Assembly: GCA_032690845.1 (NCBI GenBank)
Contig: CM064417.1
Location: 32,804,432-32,868,431 of the forward strand
Direction of reading: 5' to 3'
From: Eleusine coracana subsp. coracana
Taxonomy: Eukaryota > Streptophyta > Magnoliopsida > Poales > Poaceae
DNA: 64,000 nt
Shown: piece by piece, positions 1-12,098 of the stretch
Position numbering within the stretch: position 1 is the stretch's first letter
Layout: every line of letters begins with the position of its first letter
Translations under genes and position numbers: made by a program
Notes under the pieces: generated by a model
The model's database searches: none
What the model was told of the DNA's origin: nothing
The model's input: only the letters and a program-made list of their open reading frames with translations

Positions 1-118
1 CGGCCTCAATGAGGTGTCAGGGGATATGCTTGAGCCCGGGTCCATCGAATTTGTTTTTGAGCTCGGTCTGACAGCTAGACTCCATCATGATCTTGTCGAC
101 CACAAGCTAGGAATCGCC

Positions 119-436
119 CTAGATCTCCAGCCACCGGATACCGAGCTTGATGGCAATCTTAAGCCCATTCATGAGTGCCTCATATTCGGCAACATTATTT
201 GATGCTGGAAAGTATAAGCGAATTACGTAGTTCATACGTACCCCGAGTGGAGAGATGAAAACGAAGCTGACGCTTATGCCTGTCCGCATGAGGGATCCAT
301 CAAAATACATGACCAAGTACTCCTGGTCAACCAGAGCGGGCGGGAGCGGTGCTTCGGTCCATTCCACCATGAACTCGATGAGAACCTTGGACTTGATGGC
401 CGCCTGAGGTTGGTACGTGACGTTGTGCTCCATCAA
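119..436 (-). pseudogene. Gypsy RNase H domain remnant
   Basis: This open segment of about 105 residues contains YFDGS near residue 44 and NVAEYEAL about 35 residues later. These match the first Asp and the Glu of the RNase H active site in plant gypsy elements. RNase H removes the RNA template during reverse transcription. It lies downstream, on the minus strand, of the RT remnant and in the same element. The flanking frame is interrupted, so no functional polyprotein is possible. Confidence 0.75.
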
Positions 437-766
437 CTTGAACGCCCACTTGGCGATCTTGCCCGCAGAGTCCCTGTTCTATATGATTTTGCGGAGCGGA
501 AAGGAACTTACGATGTGTATAGGATGGGAGTCGAAGTAGTGCCGGAGCTTGCGCCATGCGACCATCACTGCGTAGAGGATCTTAAGCATCTACGGGTATC
601 TGGTCTTCGAGTCAGATAGGACTTTGCTGATGTAGTAAATGGCATGCTATACCTTGAGGGTGTGTCCTTCCCTTTCTCCCTCGACTACGAGTGCCGAGCT
701 CATGACTTGCATCATTGCCGATATGTATAGTGGCAGCACCTCTCCTAGGAGCAGCGGCGTCAGTAC

Positions 767-1335
767 CTAAGTGTTGCTCAAGATGCGCTTGACGTCGTCG
801 AGGGCGGACTGCACTATGGGGGTCCACTCAAACCGACCGAATTTTTTCAGGAGCCTATATAGCAGGAGCACTCTCTCGCCTAGGCGCGAGATAAAGCGGC
901 TCAACGACGCCATGTAGCCCATGAGCCGTTGCACCCCCTTCAAGTTTTGGATCGGCCCCATCTGCTTGATCGTGAAAATCTTCTTAGGGTTAGCCTTGAT
1001 GCCACGTTCAGAGACGATGAATCCCAAGAGCATGCCCCTTGGCACCCCAAAGACGCACTTTTTGGTGTTAAGTTTGACATCGTTTGCGCGTAACTTGGTG
1101 AAAACATGTCCAAGGTGGGCCACGAGCATGTCGACTTACTTCGACTTAACCACAGTGTTGTCCATGTAGGCCTCGACTATGTGGCCAATCAAGTGGTCGA
1201 AACACCGTTGCATACAACGCTAGAAAGTCGCACCTGCGTTCTTGATCCTGAAGGGCATCATTATGTAGTAGTAAGAGCCGAAAGGGGTGATGAAAGATGT
1301 CACGAGCTAGTCGGATTCCTTCATCGCAATTTGGT
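767..1335 (-). pseudogene. Gypsy reverse transcriptase remnant with altered catalytic motif
   Basis: Translating the minus strand gives FITPFG and NAGATF followed by YMDN (1154-1168) where active plant gypsy RTs have Y-x-D-D. KCVFGV, KLLGF-like wording and LSRFISRLGE then follow, the usual fingers, palm and connection order. The second catalytic Asp is therefore Asn. In-frame stops occur just before and after this motif. The family is clear; the copy cannot be active as read. Confidence 0.8.
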
Positions 1336-2136
1336 GGCACCAAGAATACGCATCTAGAAAGCAGAGGGTTTCGCACCCCGCCATCGAGTCAACTATCTGG
1401 TCTATGCGTGGCAAAGGAAAAGGATCCTTTGGACATGCCTTATTCAGGTTTGTATAGTCAACAAACATTCTCCATTTCCCATTCTTTTTCTGTACAAGAA
1501 CAGGATTAGCTAACCATTCGAGATGAAATACCTCCTTGATGAATACGGTGGCTTACAGCTTCATGATCTCCTCCCTGATTGCCGTGCGCTTCTCCTCGTC
1601 GAAGCGGCACACAAGTTGCTTCACCAGTTTGTTGCCCGGTCTAATATTCAAGGAGTGCTCGGTGACCTCCCTCGGAATGCCCGCATGCTCGAGGGTCTCC
1701 ACGCAAAGACGTTGGCGTTCACATGGAGGAAGTCGACAAGCGCGCTTTCCTATTTGGGAGTGAGGGAGGTCCTCACCCTCACGGTCTTCTCCTTGTCGGC
1801 TTTGCAGTTGATCTGCACCTCCTTGGTATCTTCTGCCAGCTTGAACGAGGCATTCTTGTGGCTGGGCTCGGGGGTCTCTTCGACGACGTGCGCGCGGATG
1901 ATCGCGAGCTCCTCGCCCGATGCCATAGTGGCGGCCACGAGGTTGTCATTCTCTATCTCGCACTGGTAAGCATGCTAGAGCGATGCGGTCATTGTGATGA
2001 CTCCCTTTGGTCCTGGCATCTTCAGCTTCAAGTAGGTGTAGTTGGGGATCACCATGAACTTGGCCTAGCAGGGTCGCCCGAGGAGGGCATGATACGCACC
2101 TAGGAAATCAACCACCTTGAAGGTGAGGGTCTCGGT

Positions 2137-2361
2137 CTAGAAGTTAGACTGAGTCCTGAAGGTCACGAGCAAACTGATCCGCCCGAGTGGTATGTCCTGC
2201 CTCCTAGGAATGATCCTGTGGAAGGGTGTGTCGGCCGGCTGGAGACGCGACCGAGCGATCCCAAGCAGGTCGAGGGTATCGGCATACAAGATGTTGATGC
2301 AGCTGCTTCCATCCATCATCACCTTTGTCAGGTGGACCTCGGCAATGATGGGGTTAACCAC
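2137..2361 (-). pseudogene. Retrotransposon aspartic protease remnant
   Basis: An open stretch of about 74 residues contains VMMDGSSCINILY. The D-G-S triplet sits where D-T/S-G is found in retroviral-type proteases; plant gypsy elements of this lineage often show D-G-G or D-G-S. It lies between the gag remnant (higher coordinates) and RT (lower coordinates), as expected for a gypsy polyprotein read on the minus strand. Flanking frames are broken. Confidence 0.65.
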
Positions 2362-2499
2362 GAGCGAGTACCAATCCGGTTATGGCACCTGAAGGGGATG
2401 GTCCGACCAATTGAATGTTATTAACAGGTCAGACCACTTAAGGAAGGACAGCGTGGCAGGTTCGGCCTCGAAGACTTCACGATGTTCGATCTTGGCCAT

Positions 2500-4419
2500 G
2501 CATTAGCTCCCTCAGGCCTCGGGCCCTATGAAGATCATATGGCATGCTTTGGTGTTGGGGAACACCGGTCCCCCTTGCTCGTCGTCGTTGTTCATGGGGT
2601 CTTGGACCCCCGGCTCCGATGCTTTCCTAGGCTCTCCCTTCTTTGCCACCTCTCGGAAGAACTTCTTCATCATAGAACAGGAAAACCATGGTTGGGGCAC
2701 GGGCCATTCCACTTTTTCTCAAAGTGGTTCGACCCTTCACCAGTCGAGGGTCGCGCAGCCTTGCACTCGACGGTGGCCATGACAGGGTCACAGCAGGTCC
2801 GCGACTTGTTCTTCTTCTTTTTTGGATGGTCGGGGGCTCCTCGCTGGTGCCCTTGTTCCGCTTGCCTTTGCCCTTACTCTACGAGGTGCGGTTTAGGACC
2901 GCCCCCATGTACTCTTTGCCAAAGGTGAAGCTCGTGGCGATGTCCAAGAGCTCGCGAGCCGTGCGCACACCCTGGCGGCCGAGCTCGTGGATGAGCTGTT
3001 CGGACGTTGTGCCTATGAGTCGGTGTGCCCTAAGGGTATGACGTGCGCTGTGGTGGGCCCCGACTCGGTCATGGACCATGGCTTTTTTCGGTGTGGCCCT
3101 GGCCGAGGGCGCTTGCTGGACTGTGGGCTGCTGTGAACCCATGAAGCTGCCCCCCTCCAGCACGTCGGGACATGGAGATCTGCTGGCTGAACTGAGCGTC
3201 ACGCTGCAGCAAACTTTCCACCTGGAGTTCAGCAACCTTGGCTAGAAGAGCTGCAACTTCCCGCTGAGCCTGCTGGGCCTCCGGAGTCGCGGGCTTGGGG
3301 AGAGTCTTGAGCAGCGTAACGACCGCCGCTATATTTTGCCCCGATCGAGTGAACTGTGAGGGTCCTTGATCATCGTTGATGATACGCTGGTGGACGTTAC
3401 GAGCCACAGCACGAGCACGCCTGCCAGCGCCCGAACGAGCCAACTCGCGATTTCTCATTTTCCAGCTAGCGTCAGGTTTCCTCTAACTCCACCCATATCA
3501 CCCTCAACCGTTGTTGAGGGTCCTCCGACCGAGGTGCAAGTTGAGGGCCTCCAGCTGGAGTGATGGGGATGTGGACGAGCGCTTCCCCCGCTGTCGCCCC
3601 CACTGTCGGGTTCGTTGGAGCATAGGCTTTGGGGTTCCTCATCGCCCCAACAATCAAAGTTCCGGTAGCGCCTGCGCCTGGTGGTGGTGTGAGTTGTACC
3701 ATGTGGCACTCGCGTTGGGGTTCATAGCTTCCCACACAACTATTGCAATCAGAGTAGGAATCCTCTTGGGCCCCTGCGTCAAGGAGTTCAAAGAAAGACT
3801 CGTTGGGGCAATCAATCGCCCATATGAACCGAGGCTTTGTAGCTATCAGGACGCCCTGAAGGATGGTGAGGTTCTGGAACTCCCGTGCGACATTGTGTAG
3901 GCCATGCAGGAGGCCCTCCTGGGGGCTTTAGTTGAGGAGACCCGAGGAAATGGGTTCGCCCCCGAGCAGTTGGCCATGATCGTTTGCAAGTGAGAATGCC
4001 ATGGCCCGAAGGTTGTCCTAGGTTAGAGTAGGACCCATGTAGTTCTTCAGGTGGTGCCACAGCTGCTCGCCATAATCTGTAGCCATTACGGAGGGGCTGG
4101 AGTTCCTTGGTCTCATGGATTACAGCCGGACGGCGCTCATTGCCTCGACGGCGATGGCCGTAGCTGCTGCGATGGGGTCCGGGAGCGACTCGTCGGTGAG
4201 CTTCAGCTTTCCGTTCGCTAAGATCACCAAGTCCAGCGTGCAGTTCATGTCTTCCAGCCACCACTGGCGTGGTGACTCGGTGGTAGGCGCGGGGGCTGGA
4301 GTCGATGAGTGCATGGGAATACTGACGCACAACAGCTTTTGATCTACCGTGGCGACAAACTCCAGGCTCCCAAAGAACAAGCTGGTGTCGGCAGCCTAGA
4401 GAGTGGTGAAAGTAGCCAT
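2500..4419 (-). pseudogene. Gypsy gag remnant
   Basis: The likely gag start is the ATG at 4419-4417 on the minus strand, about 40 bases after the primer-binding site. A stop appears eight codons in. The following stretch (4380-4120) reads WWLEDMNCTLDLV and LPDPIAAATAIAVEAM, the type of N-terminal gag wording seen in grass Tat-like elements. Further open pieces at 3735-3472 and 3458-3069 carry the proline- and charge-rich middle. No intact frame spans the region. Confidence 0.6.
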
Positions 4420-4458
4420 CCGAACAAGAAGGTGGTCAGGGAGTGAAACGCGCAATGA

Positions 4459-4478
4459 CCCCTTCCTGGCGTACCAAC
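4459..4478 (-). other. Primer-binding site of the minus-strand gypsy element
   Basis: Immediately inside the LTR edge (TGTCAG begins at 4479 on the plus strand) the minus strand reads GTTGGTACGCCAGG followed by a G-rich run. Plant Tat-type elements have a similar TTGG-CGCCAGG-type primer-binding sequence next to the 5' LTR. This fixes the LTR boundary and the orientation. Confidence 0.55.
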
Positions 4479-6291
4479 TGTCAGTGTTTAGATCACCGGC
4501 TAGTAGAATTTGTTCCAGAGGATGCGCATTTTGGGTTCGGTGATGGCAATGCAAGAGGACACGGAGGGGTTATACTGGTTCGAGGAAGCCCCCTACGTCC
4601 AGTTCGAATCACAGCTCGTGTTACTTGCACTGGAGGAGGAGTACAATGGTCATGTGAGAGGGGGGGTCTCCAAGTCTCGATGCCCAGAAGTGTGTGTGGA
4701 TGGTTGTGTCTATGCCTTTGTGGTTCTTGTCGCCTTGAGGAAGAAAGAAACCTTCCCTTTTATACTTCAAGGGGCTGGGCCTACATAGTGAGGAAGGTGG
4801 GATTTCTACACGTACGGGGTCGGTGAAATCATGTTGGTGAAGGAAAAAAGTCTGGTTGGTGGCGTGGTCTTTGGTCCTTGTAGGCCCCATCGTCCTCGGT
4901 CTCGCATCAGGGGGCAGTGCGTATAGGCATGCTCCGGCTTGTCCGTCATCGGGTAGAATCTCCTTGTTCCTGTGGAAGACTTGCTCTGCAATTACAGGGT
5001 GGTACAGCGGACATGTAGTCATGCCGTGGGCATAACTGAGATGTCCTTTACTAACCCCGCTCAGGGCGTCATCATTGGGGTGATAAGGTACGCGGCGTGG
5101 ACTGTCTTACGGTGTCGGGCTACTCCACCTCTGTAGATTGCGTGTTCCGCAGGAACTGGATGGAGGATCATGGATGGCATGATGACACTAGGTACGGTCC
5201 AGTATCACCCGTCCATCAGGCTGTCGTATGCCACCACTGTTGCAAACGCCACCACAGTAGCTTCTTAGGTGTGCAACATAGGCTGCCTTATGGCACCAGG
5301 CGCCGTCTTGTTAGGGCGATGATGATGATCAGAGTGGGTTCGCGGGTGGATTTGACCTTCTGGTACTGCGCCCACATGCGTGGTACGACACTTAAGTCGG
5401 GGCAGAGGGTGGTTGGACTTTTGACCCACTCGATACCCTCCGCGAGGGTTGGTTTGTCACGTAACGCCTGGCCACACATGCTCGTAATGCGGTCCCATCC
5501 CAACCCGTCTGAGTTAATCGAGTTTCTCCATTCTGTCACTCCGCGCAGTCAGTGTCTTTCGGTGTTGTCCTATCTTGGGGCTAAAGAACCCTCTGACATG
5601 ATTGGCAGGGGTTGTAATGATATCATGGGTTCTGTGCCCGTCCGGTGCGGGAACGGCCCCCGGGAGGCCCAGGCTGGCATCCTTATCACCAAGACGGACG
5701 CTCTGCGCGGGGCGGCCTTTATCGATTGGTGGGAACAAAAGTGCCTCGACCCCTCAAGGGGTCGAGCATGACGGTGACCGACCCGACCACGGATGGGCCG
5801 ATCGAGTCGAGAGAGAGCCGTCGACTGAGGTCGATCGGAGTCGACCCTCCCCGGTGGGAGTCGAGCGACGTGGTTATCAAGACCAACCACCTCGGTGGGG
5901 GTCGAGCGAGGCGAGGGTCGGTGACCTCTTCGACGAGAGGCGTGCAGGACGAAAATGTGTTGAACCCTATGGCCCACGGGGCGTGTGCCTATCCATGTGG
6001 GCTGGTCCCAACTTATTGGAGTTGTGGTTCCTTGCGCCCGCTATGGGCCCCGAGAGTAGCTAGCCCCGAGAGACGGCACGCGACACCATGACAACCCTCC
6101 ATGCTGCACCCCTCCGCATCGCTCGGGCCATGCCAGCTACAGTGATGACACGGCTCGAACCATCGATGGAAATCAGGGACACGCCTCGACACTGTGGCCA
6201 GCGATGTTAGAACCGGACCAGCAGGACCCACGATGGCCGAGAACAACACCTTTGGCTTGAAGACCATGCCTCCTTCAGCACTATCTCAACA

Positions 6292-6326
<35 letters not shown>

Positions 6327-6640
6327 CTCTCTCGCTCTCTCTCTCTCTCTCTCTCTGTAAATACCACCCCATCCCTTATAGTATAAAATGGGTGGCCTCC
6401 ATCCTTCTCTGACACGCTTACTCACAAGAACTCACGTTCCCGAACAACGTCTGAGACTTGGAGAACTCTCCTCTCTCACCACTTTTTGTACACCCCGGTG
6501 CAAGTAACACGAGCAGTACTTGAAACTGGACGTAGGGGTACTCTCCGAACCAGTATAATCCTTCGTGTCCTCTTGCATTGCCATCACTGAGCTTAAGCGC
6601 GCATTCCCTAAACAAATTCTGCTAGTCAGTGATCAAAACA
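4479..6640. repeat. Two related LTRs in inverted orientation
   Basis: The sequence running inward from 4479 on the plus strand closely resembles the sequence running inward from 6640 on the minus strand. Both contain GATGGCAATGCAAGAGGACAC-like wording and the same downstream blocks for about 150-250 bases. The left one is the 5' LTR of the minus-strand element, with a TATA-like word near 4757-4764 read on the minus strand. The right one is a plus-oriented LTR with tataaaat at 6382-6389 and an end at 6640. The U3 parts have diverged and the junction between them was not resolved. No primer-binding site follows 6640, so the right copy is a solo or 3' LTR. Confidence 0.6.
6295..6356 (+). repeat. 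CT-dinucleotide microsatellite
   Basis: About 62 bases consist of CT repeats with two interruptions (TTGCT and CGCT). It lies in the plus-oriented LTR, about 25 bases upstream of its TATA box. Apparent Ser-Leu and Arg-Glu reading frames here are artefacts of the repeat. Confidence 0.95.
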
Positions 6641-7181
6641 CCAACACCATTGATGAGGAAATGGATCACTCCGGCCCTAACATCAATGCGTGCATCAGCG
6701 GTACTTAGAGATGAGCGCCCATGTCGAGCACCACAAAATCCACGGGGATGAAGCAATTTCGAATTTTCACCGGAACATCTTCTGTAATTCACGCCGGATA
6801 GCAGACTAAAGAGTTGGCCAACTGAAGTTGCATCAGCATAGGAGAGAAGGCTGTATAGTTCAACTTGTTGAAGATCACCTTGGGCATTGCGCTCATGCTT
6901 GCACCAAGGTCGCACAAGGCTTGGTCGAATTTATGCGCCCCGGTCAAGCAAGTGATCATGGGGCACCCCAGATCTTTCTTCTTCTCAGGAAGCCGAATGA
7001 GTATAGTTGCATTACACTCTTTCATAAACTTTGCAACCTCTGTGGTGGGCATCAGACGCTTGTTGCTTAGAATGTCCTTGAGGTAGCGAGCATAGGTTGG
7101 AACTTGTATTGCATCCAAAAAGGGCACGTTGATGTGAATCTTCTGGATAACCTCAACAAAGCGAGCGAATTGCTCATCCAT
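6641..7181 (-). pseudogene. Athila-like gag C-terminus and aspartic protease remnant
   Basis: The open segment 7181-6789 reads FVEVIQKIHINVPF, then ARYLKDILSNKR, then CDLGASMSAMPKVIF. This is the usual order in plant Athila-type gypsy elements, where D-L-G-A-S is the protease active-site triplet. The frame shifts near 6790 and continues with protease-like wording (VLDMGAHL in one frame, then STADARIDVRAG). It stops abruptly at the LTR boundary at 6640, so the rest of pol has been lost or displaced. Confidence 0.7.
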
Positions 7182-7189
7182 AGTTGGGT

Positions 7190-7880
7190 CAAAGAACTAA
7201 TGTGGAGCCATCTACCCGTCATGTACCACTTCATCTTTGCTTGAAGGTAGTTCCTTGTCCTCTTCTTATCTTTCCCTACATTATTAGCATATGGTGGGTC
7301 CTGAGTGGTCTTACCCCCTCTCATGGTCACCGCATTAACATTTTCAATGGGAGATTCGGGTTGCCCTAGAATCTTCCCTGACTCTAAGGGAGGAACAACG
7401 GCAACTAGTTAGGCTAGTTGAGTTTCTAGCATTTTATTAAAGCTATGTTGAATCTTAAAGGAAGAAGCAAGACCTTCTAACTTAGCATTAACGATTTCTA
7501 AAGTCTTATCATTGGGTGAAAGCTTTCTAGAAAAGTTTTCATTAAATTAATCCTGGCCTAAGACAAGATCTTTCAAGGAGGGCTGATTAGAACTATTGGA
7601 AGAGTTAAAGTTGTTTCCTCCTTGATAATACAGGCATAGTTGGTTCCACCTGTTGCCTCCTTGTGGACGATAACCATTGTTGTTGTTGTTGTTCATGTAC
7701 AACACGTCCTCACGAGTGTCAGGGTAGTTATGACCCATGTTGCTATAAACATCGCACATCATGCGAGCGTCTAAGGCGTTGACGGTGCTGACTTCATGTC
7801 CTTTGGCTTGCTCGTCTATCTTCTTCATGAGGAGGTCCATTTTGGCAGCTAGCATGTCCACCTTTCCAAGCAAGTTTTTC
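7190..7880 (-). pseudogene. Athila-like gag remnant with degenerate zinc knuckle
   Basis: An open stretch at 7873-7547 contains CDVYSNMGHNYPDTREDV, then an Asn run, GYRPQGGNRWNQ and YYQGGNN. Plant Athila-type gag proteins have CDVCG-x3-H-x4-C followed by the same Asn/Gln-rich tail. Here the second Cys is Tyr and the last Cys is not in place, so the zinc knuckle is damaged. The following stretch to 7190 has stops. It belongs with the protease remnant at 6641-7181. Confidence 0.65.
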
Positions 7881-7884
7881 TGAT

Positions 7885-8580
7885 TCCTTTTTGGTATTTA
7901 AGTTTCCGTCCATCCCTGTACCCTCTTCCAAACTTGGTCCTTCAAGTATTCAAAGGCACCGTTTGTAGAGCTCGCCATGTCAGTGGGCATGCCAAGATAC
8001 TTCGCACTTAAAGCTTCATTGTGTACCTCCAGGACATGCATTACCTCACATTGGACAGTCTCGGCACAACCCTTGGTGAAGTGGATTGAAGATTTATCCA
8101 TGTTGACTTGTTGGCCCGAAGCTTTCCAATAGTCATTTAGCACACTTTTTACCTCCTCTGCATTCTTCTATTCACTTTGAAAGACAGCAGGTTGTCATCC
8201 GTAGAGTGTAGACGGGAAACCATAGGAGCCGATGGTGCCACCTTTATGCTATTCATACGTGAAGACTGAACTCTTGATTTTAAAAGGCACAGAAAGCCCA
8301 CTGCTGCTAACAAAATGATATAAGGTGAGATTGGGTTGCCCTGCCAAATACCTCGCGAGGGCTGGAAAGTGTCCATCCACTCTCCATTTAACAGAACTGA
8401 AAATGTCACCCTTGTAACCATCCTCATAACTGTGTCTACCCATAATTTGTGGAATCTTAGACATGTCATAATGGATCGAAGGTTTTCTCATTCCACACAA
8501 TCATACGTCTTCTTCATGTCCAGCTTTAGAGGACAACACCTGATTTCACTCCCCCTTCTCTTCTTCACGTAGTGCATGCA
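7885..8580 (-). pseudogene. LINE (non-LTR) reverse transcriptase remnant
   Basis: Two minus-strand open pieces (8469-8149 and 8143-7898, different frames) together read like the palm and thumb of a plant L1-type RT. They show RGIWQGNPISPYI, then HSTDDNLLSF in place of the FADD box, then GQQVNMDKSSIHF, then KYLGMPTDMASS and VWKRVQGW. The Ala of FADD is Thr and there is a frameshift near 8146. Endonuclease and RNase H parts are absent. It directly abuts the gypsy gag remnant at about 7885. Confidence 0.7.
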
Positions 8581-10980
8581 CTCGTAAACTTCCTGAGAAT
8601 CTCGGCCTTCGTCAAATGCAGAATTTTAGTATTGTTTCTTTTTTCAGTTGTACAGCCGTTGATACAATGTAGCATTTAGCTGATTGTATATAAAGTAGCA
8701 TTTAGCTGATTAAATGCAAATAAGACAAGGACCATGCATGTAACGTGAATGGTATTTAATTGCACTGCTAGCGAGTGTTCACACAAGCTAAGTCTAGCAC
8801 ATGGATGCGGATGTGGCGATAACCTTGTCTTAGAAGTGGCAGCTCAAAGGAATAATCAGACAATCAGCGGCATGTCATGTCACAAAGATGATGATCAAAT
8901 TCAGATATGCTGAACAAATTCGGATACTTCCTGATCATAAACAGATTCAGATCTTGACAAAAGAACAATACTGATGTTGTACCTCTTCGATCAAATTGGG
9001 TACGGATAAATTAATTCAGAAGAAGCAGATGACAGCAAGATGGCGACCTAACTTTGAGGGTGTCAGGGTCCTCAATTAGGTGTTTGATAAAACCATCAAG
9101 TATGGTAAATAAATCAGTGTGGTCAGACCAGGTGAGAACCAGGCATGGACTCGGGTAACAATGGCGTCCAGGGCAGGACTCTGATAACAACAGTGTCTAT
9201 CTTTGGATGCTATACCAAACGATGTCCTTACTTATAAATAAATTCCTTATCTATTTAATGCTTTTCAAAATCAGGAATTAAATATTACTAAAAATAAAAA
9301 ATAGGTACATTTTAGTTTTCTATAACATTGGTTCGACAAAAATACTTTATGTTACTATCAATATTGTCATGTTTAGCTCACTTAATAAGTGAGGCCCACA
9401 CCACTTTAAAATAACCCCATGCTTTTAAATCTAAAATTATGCAACACCACCTTTGTGATGGCCCAGTTTTATCCGAAGGCAAAACCGTCCCTTTGTACCT
9501 GTTGGCCACTCTCAAGAGAATAGCTTGTATAACAATTAACAAGTAAATATCATAAAACAATAAAAGATCATAAGTAAAGATAGAAGCAGATAAACATGGT
9601 AACATCTCTGTAAGATAGAAAGTCAACATTTGGATGCATGAGCATGGCATGTAGGACACGGAATCTAAACACGGATAATAGAGGAAGGGATAACAAGTAA
9701 GCAGAAACGATAACATGCAGTAGAAGTTTTCCCCAAGTGCCTGACAAGACAAATGGTCCTGAAGCTATGATGGGCCGACCACTGATCGGGTGGGATATTT
9801 CTCTCATGGTGTCGGGCCGCAACCAATGGAGCCCACTAACACCTACATCGTGTCCCTATGGCTAGAACACCAATCCTTCGCAAGTATCAAGATTCTGCCA
9901 CTACCCACACTTAATAACCTAGAGACATGTGTCACGTGAACCGGTCCTCATATAGCCAGGACAGGCATCTCCATCCCACTCCAACCAAACCACACAACAA
10001 AACCATCACAAACAATGGAGTCTCATAACCCAAGTCTCCATTTAGATGCCACATACACTCTCCCAATATGGACTACCCAAGCTGTCTTTTGGCACCTCAT
10101 ATCACCTATGCTCACCCCCACTAAATCAGTTTAATGGATTTATTTGCAACCCGCATACATTTGAATCACAGTTCAAAATATTTTACACAAATTCATTTAA
10201 AGTGTCATGTTGATATTGAAATAGTACAACTAAGCCAACTAAGCAATCATAGTAGTAGCAAAACAGTCCTAGGATTTATCATAGGAAAGGCAAGCATGCA
10301 GTGGCTTGGGTATGAACTAGCGTCAATTTAATAATTGGCATGCAAAAGGTTACAAACAAAACACATGCAGTTTTGAAAATTGGATAAGCAATAGTGATCA
10401 AGGAAGTGGTTTGCCTCTAGAGTTGGGGTCCCACATGGGGTCCAGGTCCTCGTGAAGCTCTTGCTCGTACTCATGTGTTTCCAGTGAGTCTGCAATTTGA
10501 ATTGGGAGTGAAACGGACAAGTTACGATGAATACAAATGAATTCAACTTGAATTTAAATCACTAAACTAAATGTATGAATTTGATTAATTGGGCACACTA
10601 ATGCATAGATCTTGATTTTACAACTCGAACACAACTGGAATCATCCTATTCTGATCTAAGATGTGGATTTATTATGAATTTCCTAAGAATAAAAGAGATA
10701 AAATAATTTATAGAAAAAATAATGAATATTCCAGAGAAGATTCACTCGGATATTAACACAGATCTGGCGCGTGGGTCCCAACTATCATTGACTAGACAGA
10801 GTCAGAATAGAGATAACAAACGGCTTGGTCGACCAATCCAATCCTACCTATGTAGCTCACAACCCGTAGGGCCCACCACTGCCATGTTAGCACACCGGAA
10901 CGGGCGGCGCTTGAGGCGTTAGGGCATGTCTCGAGGTAGCGACTTGGTGGTTTATTGTTGAGGCTTGCCAAACACCGATG
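8581..10980. other. Stretch without recognised gene
   Basis: No convincing coding region was seen. At about 8660-8710 a short phrase containing GTAGCATTTAGCTGATT occurs twice in tandem. From about 9440 the style (GTGATGGCCC opening, then AT-rich leader-like text with purine runs) suggests an old LTR or leader, but no paired copy or terminal repeat was established. The open frames at 9378-9822 and 10134-10331 have no recognisable motifs. Confidence 0.4.
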
Positions 10981-10985
10981 AGAAG
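10981..10985. repeat. Left target-site duplication AGAAG
   Basis: The five bases before the left LTR are identical to those after the right LTR (19787-19791). This marks one integration event and sets the element's ends. Confidence 0.85.
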
Positions 10986-11911
10986 TGTTGACAACAAAAA
11001 ATGGGTCAATGCTGAGATATGTGGGACAATAATAAAAATATCCAGTTTTGGACTAATAATAATGTTTTTGCCAGTTTGGCATCTATATGTGTTGTGCAGG
11101 ACCAATAGATCGTTTCTAGATCCTTTGGCATCATTTTTGTTGAATACACAAAGAGGCCTTGCAAAACCTAATAAAGATGATGTCAAATGATAGATTTGAG
11201 TTCACCATTACGAAGCCTTCATTGAGATGATCGAAATGGATATATGGATCGCCTTATCAGAGTTCAGATGTAAGAGTTATAGGAAATTAAAAATCAGCTG
11301 CGAGGCAAAACCGGCCAGACCATATTGACATATAGGTTAGACTGGTTTTAACTGTCTTAGACCCCGGGCAATCTGGTCTGACTAGTTATTCAGATCGGTC
11401 CGACCGATTCTCGACAGAGAAGTCCGAATTGAGTACATGACTTGAGTTTAGGTTATTTTATGGCTTGTTTCTTGCGTCCCACCTGTATAGACCTCCCCAC
11501 CCTGCATATATAAAGGGTCATGGCTGATTGAGGAAGAAGAACCCCAATCAAATCTATCAAATTTACATTATCTTTTCTTATTTGTCCTACTTTTCCAACC
11601 TCTCCATGCTATTTGTCTTCTGATCTCCACGACCAGAGATGGCGTCCTAGACTCCTAAGGCACACCGACAGTGTCCACGCCCTGACGGGGTCCCTCCCGG
11701 ACGAGAGCTTCCATGGTCTTTGCTAGTTTGCTCGTAAACTAGTCGTTCTTCGTCACGTAAGGTGTTGCTTATCTCTTTGCTGGTTTGCTCATAAACCTAG
11801 CTGTCCTTCACCACGTAATGCTGATAGTTACCCCTTGGCTTGGATCACCATTGAGAATTTCTTGTCTATTCTTTGTTTTCACGGTGACCCGTGAAAACTG
11901 GTCTGGCTGGT
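10986..11911 (+). repeat. 5' LTR of the gag-only element
   Basis: It aligns by eye with 18864 onward over most of its length. It keeps a TATA word (tatataaagg near 11507) and a leader that the 3' LTR has lost. Similarity stops near 11911, before the terminal TGTCGACA seen in the 3' copy, so the last roughly 90 bases of U5 and the primer-binding site appear deleted. It carries several variants of the AACCGGTC/GACCGGTT word. Confidence 0.8.
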
Positions 11912-12098
11912 GAATAATACATATGGCCATACAAGTGTTTATCATCCGGTCAATTACTCTCACTCACTACATGCTACACAATATGTTGAAAAAGAGGTTA
12001 CACCTACATATTCAACACCATATGCTAGTCCTAGTTTTCATAATTCGGTTCCTCATGTTAGTAATAATTATAACTGAATCAATGAAAATTCAGCAAGC

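Larger units (their letters stand above)
1..4478 (-). mobile_element. Decayed Ty3/gypsy element (Tat/Retand-like), 5' and central part
   Basis: Reading the minus strand from 4478 towards 1, the order is primer-binding site, gag, aspartic protease, reverse transcriptase and RNase H. That is Ty3/gypsy order; integrase would lie beyond the window edge. Reading frames are broken by many stops and shifts, so the copy is dead. The RNase H and RT wording resembles the grass Tat/Retand-type lineage, which is a family-level inference. The associated 5' LTR begins at 4479 and abuts a related LTR in opposite orientation. Confidence 0.8.

Noticed and set aside
3812..4330. 172-residue minus-strand frame in the gag region
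   Set aside because: The neighbouring frame (4380-4120) carries recognisable gag wording. This one is rich in His, Pro and Arg and looks like a shadow.
5097..5771. 224-residue open frame on the plus strand
   Set aside because: It lies within the inverted LTR region, has low-complexity mixed composition and no motif. LTR U3 sequence with high GC easily gives such frames.
6194..6425. Ser-Leu and Arg-Glu repeat proteins on opposite strands
   Set aside because: They are produced by the CT/GA microsatellite, not by coding selection.
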